Assembly: GCA_043778315.1 (NCBI GenBank)
Contig: JAYWGJ010000179.1
Location: 1-6,844 of the forward strand
Source of the DNA: JBEEMU01 sp043778315
GTDB lineage: Bacteria > Bacteroidota > Bacteroidia > Chitinophagales > Saprospiraceae
Length of the DNA stretch: 6,844 nucleotides
Direction of reading: 5' to 3'
Below, in pieces: positions 1-4,798 of the stretch (position 1 is its first letter; each line of letters opens with the position of its first letter). The notes beneath the pieces were generated by a model. That model ran no database searches and was not told the origin of the DNA. It worked only from the letters and a program-made list of their open reading frames with translations. A program made the position numbers and the translations under genes.

Positions 1-329
1 TCTAATCTGCCTTTATGAAAAGCAGGTTGAATTAGTCGGCGTTGTTTTTTCCAAAACTCGCCTTCGTTAGTCAATAAACCTTTCCCTAAAAGTGGCTCAA
101 TAACTTCAAAAGCCTCGCTTTTCTTATAATTACGATGATTATCTACTAATATTTGGCGTATCGCTTCGGGGTGTTGTACTACTATTACGTCACGCCATAG
201 TACATGAAAATGAAAAAGATTTGGGTGTCGTCGGTTGGCAACTGTATCGTAATATAAAAAGTCGTGTGGGTGACGTAAAAAGTGCAAAAACTTTTTATCG
301 TAGTAGCGCGGCGGTAATGATAAAGACAT
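1..329 (-). CDS. Cytochrome P450, N-terminal part (cut by the window edge)
   Basis: This reading frame starts at the ATG at 329-327 and runs leftwards for 109 codons without a stop, off the left edge; the heme-binding cysteine region lies outside. Recognition rests on the P450 helix-C signature: residues 84-109 contain GLLTNEGEFWKKQRR followed by LIQPAFHKGRL, with the WxxxR pair W93/R97 that contacts a heme propionate in this family. The stretch RDVIVVQHPEAIRQILVD (46-63) fits the beta-1/helix-B region. There is no transmembrane anchor, as expected for a soluble bacterial P450, a heme monooxygenase needing an external electron donor; the substrate cannot be told. No redox partner gene is visible. 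About 150 bp of AT-rich leader separates it from the repeat element at 478-664. I found no clean TAnnTTTG box in that leader; TAGGTTTA (one mismatch) is present without a properly spaced TTG. It is somewhat more AT-rich than the genes on the right. Confidence 0.88.
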   Translation of the reverse strand, partial: MSLSLPPRYYDKKFLHFLRHPHDFLYYDTVANRRHPNLFHFHVLWRDVIVVQHPEAIRQILVDNHRNYKKSEAFEVIEPLLGKGLLTNEGEFWKKQRRLIQPAFHKGRL

Positions 330-477
330 ATTTTTAGATAATTTAAGTGTTTGTTTTTGTACGATATTTATTGTAAACCTATTACACATTATATACAACA
401 CATAATAATAACATAAAGTTAAGCATAAAAATAGATTTATCGTATAATACTACCGAACGCGTCCCAGATAAGGTACT

Positions 478-664
478 ATATTCTCACTTGCCTTTTGAGC
501 CAAAACCGCGTTAGATTTGCTTCGCCAGTTCGTTTCGCTCGGGTTTCGTTACGATGCCAGGCAGCACTTCGTGCGTTCACTTTGTAAATGCGATTTAATA
601 TCGCATTTACTTGCTCATGCCTCAAATCTGTCTTGTTTTGACCCAAAATTATGCGTGACAATAT
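478..664. repeat. MITE-like or structured-RNA repeat with 42-bp imperfect inverted ends
   Basis: The outer ends, 478-519 and 623-664, are inverted copies in three blocks. ATATTCTCAC pairs with ATATTGTCAC (9 of 10), TTTTGAGCCAAAAC with TTTTGGGTCAAAAC (12 of 14), and AGATTTG is exact; 5-6 bp between blocks do not match. Inside is a perfect hairpin, GTAAATGCGAT (584-594) with ATCGCATTTAC (600-610) around a 5-base loop, and a small one, GCAC-TTC-GTGC (564-574). The element is visibly richer in G+C than its flanks. I see no transposase and no clear target-site duplication. A small non-autonomous element, a dispersed intergenic repeat and a folded RNA all fit. The inverted structure is read directly; its nature is inferred. 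Confidence 0.6.
584..610. repeat. Perfect 11-bp hairpin inside the 478-664 element
   Basis: The arms GTAAATGCGAT and ATCGCATTTAC are exact reverse complements separated by TTAAT. No T-run follows on the plus strand (TTGCTC comes next), and on the minus strand AAAGTG follows, so it does not look like an intrinsic terminator. It sits off-centre between the inverted ends of the larger repeat. Confidence 0.8.
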
Positions 665-735
665 TCAGCACCTTATTTTCTCTTCATTCCTAAGAACTTC
701 GGAGAAATATAAATACATAAGTAACAGATAAACAA

Positions 736-1473
736 CAGGTCAAACGCATGATAAATAACAAACCTATGACAAATTAAATATTGGTGTATATTTCGTATTT
801 TTGCGGAGTGGAAATAGCAGAAATATTCAGTACTATACTCGAGTATCGTCAGCGTGACATGTGTAAGTATGCCTCATCAGACATTTTAATTTTGTCGTTA
901 TTTGCGGCATTGTCGGGCGCAGATGATGCATTAGAAATAGTGGCGTATGGTTTTGAGCAAAGCAAACAGACGGATTATGTGGGCGGGCAGATTGAGCAAC
1001 GCACTTGTACTTTAACCCATACTTTAGCCGTCTTAGATGAAACACACGCCTACAAAAACTGCCAAACCGTACTTAAAATTGAAAGCATACGCGAATATAA
1101 CAAAGGAACTTAATTTTGAAAAGAAGATTAAATGCAATATTATACTAGTATTTTAGCTAAAAATACCAACGAATTTAGCGTATTAGTGTGCGGACAGTGG
1201 GGTATTGAGAATAATCTACATTGGGCTTTAGATGTGGTCTTTAACGAAGACGCTTGCCGAGTGCGCAAGGGTAACGCTCCCGAAAATCTCAACACTTTAC
1301 GCAAAATAGCCCTTGAGATACTTACCGCCGCGCCCGATAATAACAGTCTCAAAATACGACGAAAAACCGCAGGCTGAAACGAACAATACGCTCAACATAT
1401 CGTACAAAACTTTATCAATAAATCTCAAACTTAAGGTTGTTAATCTTTTGTCATTTTTTATGCGTTTAACTTA
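736..1473 (+). mobile_element. Internally deleted ISAs1-family insertion sequence with both ends
   Basis: The left end at 739-762 (GTCAAACGCATGATAAATAA, then CAAA) matches the reverse complement of 1447-1470 (GTTAAACGCATAAAAAATGA, then CAAA) at 20 of 24 positions, so both terminal inverted repeats survive. Extending three bases outward gives CAGG on the left and TAAG on the right, setting the ends near 736 and 1473. Just outside lie GATAAACAA (727-735) and GATAAAATT (1474-1482), sharing the first six bases, which could be an eroded 8-9 bp target duplication. The element is 738 bp, while intact family members are about 1.2-1.4 kb; the difference matches the missing centre of the transposase. 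It could in principle be moved in trans by a full-length relative. Confidence 0.75.
781..1434 (+). pseudogene. ISAs1-family transposase pseudogene (DDE core deleted, several stops)
   Basis: The first segment (TTG at 781, stop 1111-1113) starts like the DDE_Tnp_1-associated N-terminal domain: IFSTILEYRQRDMCKYASSD, then ILILSLFAALSGADDALEIV. It jumps within a few residues to GGQIEQRTCTLTHTL, which aligns with the HGRIExR region far downstream in the family. Roughly 180 residues with the first two catalytic aspartates are therefore gone. In the same frame come TAA, TGA and TAA between 1111 and 1131; a +1 then -1 shift would restore a continuous peptide (KGT-NFEKKIK-MQYY). From 1132 the C-terminal domain resumes, with QWGIENNLHWALDVVFNED and RVRKGNAPENL; the GAG at 1207-1209 is the expected third catalytic acid. 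TGA at 1375-1377 falls where the family has Trp (AGW), and the frame then runs on to TAA at 1432-1434, probably the ancestral stop. It cannot make an active transposase. Confidence 0.87.
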
Positions 1474-1486
1474 GATAAAATTTAAG

Positions 1487-1519
1487 TTGGACAGGTTTAG
1501 ACTAAAAGTAGTATCTTTG
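1487..1519 (+). promoter_or_regulatory. Bacteroidota-type promoter candidate for the ISAzo13 remnant
   Basis: TATCTTTG at 1512-1519 matches the TAnnTTTG minus-7 box exactly. TTG at 1487-1489 lies 22 bp upstream, inside the 17-23 bp spacing known for this phylum. Start codon ATG 1536 follows 16 bp after the box. It reads into a dead gene, so any transcript would be read-through or antisense to nothing obvious. Confidence 0.5.
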
Positions 1520-1535
1520 TGAAAAATATAAATAT

Positions 1536-1909
1536 ATGCAAAGACTGATATTAACAAGTATGGATTTACTACATTTCCAACAATTAGACGAACGCCAAAA
1601 ACCGTTATTCGCAGCGAATCAAGTATTAAAATTGGGCTATTATGGTGTCTCGATGGTTTGCGAAGCCTACAAAATAAATAGAAAAACGGTTTAGAAGGGT
1701 AAAAAAGAATTACAGTCTTCTGTTTTGTTTGTTACAATCTTTTAAGTTGTTGGACAGAGCGTTTACAATATAAATATCCTAATGTAGAAACTATTTTAAT
1801 CTTATGTGAGGGCGGCGGAGCAAATGCGTCTGCAAGTTATCTTTTTAAAAAAGACTTAATAGCATTAGCTAATTCATTGAATATCAATATTTTAGTTGCT
1901 TACTATCTA
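1536..1909 (+). pseudogene. ISAzo13-family transposase pseudogene, internally deleted and 3' truncated
   Basis: From ATG 1536 (or the in-frame ATG 1560) the frame encodes the family's N-terminal helix-turn-helix region: FQQLDERQKPLFAANQVLKL then GYYGVSMVCEAYKINRKTV. A TAG at 1692-1694 interrupts, after which KGKKEL continues the match. Within about 50 bp the homology jumps to another frame (codons from about 1745) with CWTERLQYKYPNVETILILC, then EGGGANASASYLFKKDLIAL and ANSLNINILVAYY. This is the late DDE region, usually ITADGGGSN followed by a HFPPGTSKWNxIEHR-type segment. The central ~200 residues are missing. The acidic residue of the DGGG motif is Glu here (GAG 1808-1810) rather than Asp. 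Similarity ends near 1906, before the last catalytic glutamate; the frame continues through unrelated residues to TAA at 2072-2074. No matching right-hand inverted repeat was found downstream. The family call comes from recognised motifs, not from a search. Confidence 0.75.
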
Positions 1910-2074
1910 CAAACGAACATAGACCTTCGCTATAATGCTGCAAACCACTACTATTACACAGTTGCAAATAATCCGTACTGCTCCCGTCCTCCAAAATATA
2001 TTTCTGGTTTTTCACCCGAAAACGACCTTGAAGACCATATAAGAACACTTCATTCGTCCCGTTTTTCTTTTTAA

Positions 2075-2534
2075 TTTTTTTCCCCACGAAGCCATTTTAA
2101 TGGTTCTCAATAAGATTTTCGCATAAAAATGGAGCTAAATCTGCTTGCAAACTGCAAACCGCTTGCTCTTCACCATTTGATACATTCGACGAGTCTAATT
2201 TATCTAACGAGCGGCAAAAGCGAAACTTCTTCACCATTTGTTTAGTCAAGGTAATTTTTACTTGTATAACTTTTTTATTTTTCTAATCCAAATGTAGCAC
2301 TTTTTTCGTGAGTAACGAATTTCCTACACTGAGAAATATTTTAAAAATATTATTTTTTTAATTTGTAATAAAAAGCCTCTACTTACTTATTTACAATAAA
2401 AAGCCCAACGTTCGTTTATTCTTATTTGAAAATAAACCTCTACTTTTAATTTTATTTGGCTATTTATTTTCAATAAACTATGCACTTTTGATTATCTTTC
2501 ACAATATTTGTGCTTTCTTTATCAATCATATTTT
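2075..2534. other. AT-rich gene-free stretch with degenerate short repeats
   Basis: I see no supportable gene on either strand. Visible structure: CCATT-TT-AATGG (2092-2103); TTCGT-GAGTA-ACGAA inside an outer TGTAG/CTACA pair (about 2293-2327); a perfect AT-only palindrome at 2335-2351 followed by a T-run; and four loose copies of TTTnnAATAAA at 2362, 2390, 2425 and 2467, at irregular 28-42 bp steps, three of them followed by a C-rich CTCTACTT-like tail. TATCTTTC at 2493-2500 is one base off a minus-7 box for the downstream gene, but lacks a spaced TTG. Confidence 0.5.
2167..2240. repeat. 13-bp direct repeat pair TCTTCACCATTTG
   Basis: Exact copies lie at 2167-2179 and 2228-2240, 61 bp apart start to start. 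They could be a duplicated regulator site or the scar of an older insertion; nothing else distinguishes these options. Confidence 0.55.
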
Positions 2535-2933
2535 ATGCAATCTATCTTAGATTTACAAAACCTCACATCGGGTTTGTTTTTTATTAGCGAAAGCGACGCG
2601 CCTTGGACTACAACGGTACTTGACGACACATTACCGCTCGAGCCGCAGTTGCACGCACTAGCTACGAAAACCATAGATGCACCCGCCGACACGCCAATAG
2701 AAACCCGCGAGTGGGCTACTTTTTTGGCTAACGCCGCAACGGTGCAAGACTGGATGTCTGCCGAAGATCGCGCTACGGTAGCACGTTATCAAGCCCTTAA
2801 AAAATACGTCGACGAGCAACTCACCGAAACGAAAGTTTATCGCATCGGAAGTGTCGAGATTGATGTATTTGTAGTGGGTCATGATGCCGATTGCAACTTG
2901 ATTGCCTTAGCTACCAAAACCGTCGAAACCTAA
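2535..2933 (+). CDS. NuiA-like nuclease A inhibitor family protein
   Basis: The product is 132 residues, about the size of cyanobacterial NuiA, which binds and blocks the sugar-non-specific nuclease NucA. Family features visible: an N-terminal LTSGLFFISESDAPWTTTVL (10-29) that matches the GLxYxSESDxPWE-type signature, an acidic helical middle (55-98) with W60, W73 and RYQALKKYV, and a C-terminal YRIGSVEIDVFVVGHD (102-117) ending in ATKTVET. No signal peptide or membrane segment is seen, so it is probably cytoplasmic. I chose ATG 2535 because the frame upstream has only a TTG (2508) and the family starts close to its signature. It lies 35 bp before the MazG-like gene on the same strand, suggesting co-transcription. 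No NucA-type nuclease lies in the window, so the target may be encoded elsewhere or be foreign. Family assignment is by recognised motifs; function in this organism is inferred. Confidence 0.82.
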   Translation: MQSILDLQNLTSGLFFISESDAPWTTTVLDDTLPLEPQLHALATKTIDAPADTPIETREWATFLANAATVQDWMSAEDRATVARYQALKKYVDEQLTETKVYRIGSVEIDVFVVGHDADCNLIALATKTVET

Positions 2934-2968
2934 ACTAAACCTAAATTTAAATCTAAAATGTATCTTTT

Positions 2969-3319
2969 ATGACCATTGAGGAGGCACAAGCTACGGTCGA
3001 TACCTGGATAAAAACCGTCGGCGTTCGCTATATGAGCGAACTCACTAATACCGCTATTTTGATGGAGGAGGTGGGCGAAGTGGCGCGTATTATGTCGCGA
3101 GTATATGGCGAGCAGTCGTTCAAAAACCCCGAAAAAGCCCTTACGGCACACGAAGACCTCGCCGACGAACTCGCCGATGTGCTGTTTGTGGTGCTGTGTT
3201 TGGCAAACCAAACGGGTATAGATATGACCGCCGCGCTGCACAAAAATTTGGACAAAAAGACGAATCGCGACGCGACGCGTCACCTCAATAATCCGAAATT
3301 AACGGCAGAAAAGGAGTAA
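2969..3319 (+). CDS. MazG-like nucleotide pyrophosphohydrolase
   Basis: The 116-residue all-alpha protein carries the MazG/dUTPase-like metal-binding signature EExxE (E33, E34, E37 in LMEEVGEVARIM) and, after a loop, ExxD (E67, D70 in DLADELADVLFVVLCLANQ). Such proteins bind Mg2+ and hydrolyse NTPs or dNTPs to the monophosphate and pyrophosphate, removing damaged or non-canonical nucleotides; short single-domain forms act as dimers or tetramers. Length is normal for the single-domain group (100-120 residues), and the basic, polar tail after H91 (KNLDKKTNRDATRH) is typical of several Bacteroidota homologues as I remember them. Start ATG 2969 is preceded by an AT-rich leader without a Shine-Dalgarno. 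It follows the nuclease inhibitor by 35 bp and its TAA (3317-3319) is directly followed by the opposing gene's stop. The substrate cannot be predicted. Confidence 0.88.
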   Translation: MTIEEAQATVDTWIKTVGVRYMSELTNTAILMEEVGEVARIMSRVYGEQSFKNPEKALTAHEDLADELADVLFVVLCLANQTGIDMTAALHKNLDKKTNRDATRHLNNPKLTAEKE

Positions 3320-4441
3320 TTATGTTTCGGCAAATTCCGTTTTTAATGCTAGATACATTTGCTCTAATGCCAAAGGCAAAAACGCGACAAACGTAGGCAC
3401 CATAAACATTCTGGACTCCCAAGCGACCGCCATACAAAGTTGTACGCCGAACCAAAACGGCACTATTGCGATGCCAAAACGTTGCAGTAAAGGGCTATTT
3501 TGGCGAAAGCCGTATAATGCAATAAAAGGCAGAAAACCCATTGTGCCAAACCATTCGCCGTAGCTAAATATGCTTTGAAACGAAAATAAATTGGTTTTGA
3601 GTAAGCTCAAACCAGGCGCAGCCGCATAGTCTTCGTAGTGTACCAAGCCGTAATATTGGCGTATAGCAATAAAGATACCCAAAAAAATGATGCCGCTTAG
3701 TGCCGTTTGTAGCCAAACGATGCGCGGCGCATATTGCTTAATAAGGTTACGTTTAATAAGGTTGCGCGGTTTGAGGTCGATGTTGGCAATAAAATACATC
3801 ACGGGGATAAGTAGCGCGGTCTCGCGATTGAGCGCGCCGAGCGCGGTGAGTGGCACTATCCACCACGATACGCGCCGCTCGATGACGACTATGGCTGCCG
3901 CGAGGTACAAAATTACGTCGGTATAAGTATTGAACGAGAGGTCGCTGTCTTTGACCGAGTTGCCCATCGAGAAGCAAATAAAGAGTAAACCCGCGCCTAA
4001 TAGCCAATTTGAGGGTACAAATTGTCGCATCATACGCCAAAAAAGGTAGTAAATCGCTAAATGTTGCAATAAGCGAAAAAGTGTAAAAATCAGAAAATAC
4101 CGCACTGGCGTAGCCACATCTACTCGCTGCACGCCGCCTCGGTTCGCAATATTATCTTGAAAGTCGGATTGTACTACGCCTAACATTGCTTCGGGCGCGG
4201 GTAAAATGCTGCTTAATGGCACGATTTTTTCTATCGTATTATCATAAATTTGATACGCCGCTTCTACCATCAACGGCGATAAAATGCGGTATTGCCAAGG
4301 ATTGAAAAACGGCGACTCGTGCGCGAGCCATTGCTTATGCCGCTTGTATTGCGCAAAGCCTAAGCCATAATAATAGCTTCGGTAGAGCGGGAAAACGGTC
4401 AAACCGACCATTGCGAGTAGAATAAATAGCTTTTTTAGCAT
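3320..4441 (-). CDS. Multipass integral membrane protein of unknown function
   Basis: A 373-residue protein with a hydrophobic N-terminal segment (4-20), a long external or cytoplasmic loop (21-112) and about eight further hydrophobic stretches (near 114-134, 144-160, 175-188, 192-216, 242-262, 299-313, 322-340, 346-365). I do not recognise a named family with certainty. Conserved-looking polar motifs near membrane borders are FNPWQYRILSP (46-56), KDSDLSFNTYTD (164-175), GALNRETALLIP (202-213) and AWESRMFMVP (340-349). The pattern of an early loop, an N-R/K-E-T motif and a late E-x-R resembles GT-C-type glycosyltransferases and related lipid-carrier enzymes, so a role in envelope glycan transfer is possible but unproven. 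ATG 4441-4439 is preceded 40 bp upstream by TATATTTG on the minus strand, an exact minus-7 match. It diverges from the DUF1294/comF pair. Residues NLIKR-NLIKQ are encoded by a 15-bp tandem duplication. Confidence 0.8.
   Translation of the reverse strand: MLKKLFILLAMVGLTVFPLYRSYYYGLGFAQYKRHKQWLAHESPFFNPWQYRILSPLMVEAAYQIYDNTIEKIVPLSSILPAPEAMLGVVQSDFQDNIANRGGVQRVDVATPVRYFLIFTLFRLLQHLAIYYLFWRMMRQFVPSNWLLGAGLLFICFSMGNSVKDSDLSFNTYTDVILYLAAAIVVIERRVSWWIVPLTALGALNRETALLIPVMYFIANIDLKPRNLIKRNLIKQYAPRIVWLQTALSGIIFLGIFIAIRQYYGLVHYEDYAAAPGLSLLKTNLFSFQSIFSYGEWFGTMGFLPFIALYGFRQNSPLLQRFGIAIVPFWFGVQLCMAVAWESRMFMVPTFVAFLPLALEQMYLALKTEFAET
3736..3765. repeat. 15-bp in-frame tandem duplication in the membrane protein gene
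   Basis: GCTTAATAAGGTTAC (3736-3750) is followed at once by GTTTAATAAGGTTGC (3751-3765), 13 of 15 identical. It encodes the doubled pentapeptide NLIKR/NLIKQ in a basic loop between two hydrophobic segments, where a length change is tolerable. Confidence 0.8.
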
Positions 4442-4473
4442 TAAAATAAATTAAAATATACGATTAGCGCAAA

Positions 4474-4486
4474 ATTTGTCACAAAT
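4474..4486. promoter_or_regulatory. 13-bp palindrome between divergent genes, possible operator
   Basis: ATTTGT-C-ACAAAT is a perfect inverted repeat with one central base. It covers the TTG of the rightward promoter candidate and overlaps the leftward TATATTTG box (4489-4482). A protein bound here could affect both directions. Part of the symmetry may simply arise from two opposed TTTG-containing boxes. Confidence 0.4.
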
Positions 4487-4509
4487 ATAGTGTAAAACTT
4501 GTATGTTTG
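4476..4509 (+). promoter_or_regulatory. Bacteroidota-type promoter of the DUF1294-comF pair
   Basis: TATGTTTG at 4502-4509 is an exact TAnnTTTG minus-7 box, with TTG at 4476-4478 (spacing 23 bp, the upper limit of the known range). ATG 4532 lies 22 bp after the box, leaving a short leader. This promoter would overlap the alternative TTG start at 4499, which argues for ATG 4532. Confidence 0.55.
4482..4489 (-). promoter_or_regulatory. Minus-7 box candidate for the leftward membrane protein gene
   Basis: On the minus strand this reads TATATTTG, an exact TAnnTTTG, 40 bp before the ATG at 4441. No TTG lies at the usual distance upstream of it, so it is an incomplete promoter by consensus. Confidence 0.4.
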
Positions 4510-4531
4510 TGTTTTAATTAAAAATACAGTT

Positions 4532-4798
4532 ATGATTTGGATAATTCTCCTTTTATTGGCAGGACAAAACACCTACGCCTACGCTTTGATGGTGCGCGAC
4601 AAGGGGCTGGCGCGTCGCAACGAGTGGCGGATACCCGAAAGTAGGCTGCTGATGATGGCGGTGATGTTCGGTAGTATCGGTATTTTTGTGGGTATGATGC
4701 CGCCGTTGCGCCATAAAATACGCAATCCAAAATTCTTTTTTGGTGTGCCAATATTGTTATTATTACAATTATTTTTAGTCTATAAATATGTATGGTAA
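4532..4798 (+). CDS. DUF1294 family small membrane protein
   Basis: An 88-residue protein with three or so hydrophobic segments (1-17, 40-58, 70-84) and the conserved DUF1294 pattern: DKGLA (23-27), RIPE (33-36), a glycine-containing helix FGSIGIFVGMM (46-56) and LRHKIRNPKF (59-68). Length is typical for the family. Its biochemical role is not known; the family is widespread in bacteria and presumably sits in the inner membrane. I preferred ATG 4532 over the TTG at 4499 because the latter would lie just before the minus-7 box and would add residues the family lacks. The stop overlaps the start of the comF-like gene (ATGGTAA, 4792-4798), so the two are almost certainly co-transcribed and may be translationally coupled. 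Confidence 0.87.
   Translation: MIWIILLLLAGQNTYAYALMVRDKGLARRNEWRIPESRLLMMAVMFGSIGIFVGMMPPLRHKIRNPKFFFGVPILLLLQLFLVYKYVW

Noticed and set aside
476..661. 61-codon minus-strand open frame coinciding with the inverted-repeat element
   Set aside because: It begins and ends inside the inverted arms, its codons spell the palindromes, and the residues match no family I know; it is a by-product of the repeat.
330..780. tRNA or other known RNA gene in the gap between the P450 and the ISAs1 remnant
   Set aside because: I found no cloverleaf arms with a TTCGA-type T-loop; the only strong stems belong to the inverted-repeat element.
2335..2351. AT-only palindrome AATATTTT-A-AAAATATT followed by T-rich sequence as a terminator
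   Set aside because: The stem has no G-C pair and no gene ends nearby, so it is more likely a product of base composition.
2437..2447. CTACTTTTA as the right end of the ISAzo13 element
   Set aside because: Only nine bases match the complement of the 1500-1515 region and the match does not extend into the TTGGACAG part.
2362..2477. A CRISPR array made of the TTTnnAATAAA repeats
   Set aside because: The units are short and degenerate, spacing is irregular (28-42 bp) and no cas gene is near.
2508..2534. TTG start nine codons upstream for the nuclease inhibitor
   Set aside because: ATG 2535 lies right before the family signature, while the added residues (CFLYQSYF) look like translated leader.
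2930..3283. 117-codon minus-strand frame opposite the MazG-like gene
   Set aside because: The plus strand carries the recognisable EExxE and ExxD motifs in a family-length protein; the antisense frame is its shadow.
3322..3396. 24-codon plus-strand frame with an excellent AAGGAG five bases before ATG
   Set aside because: It is antisense to the end of the membrane protein gene, the AAGGAG is the last codons of the MazG-like gene (KE-stop), and this phylum rarely relies on such sites.
4499..4531. TTG start eleven codons upstream for the DUF1294 gene
   Set aside because: It would start immediately before the exact minus-7 box at 4502-4509, and the family begins at the hydrophobic segment encoded from ATG 4532.
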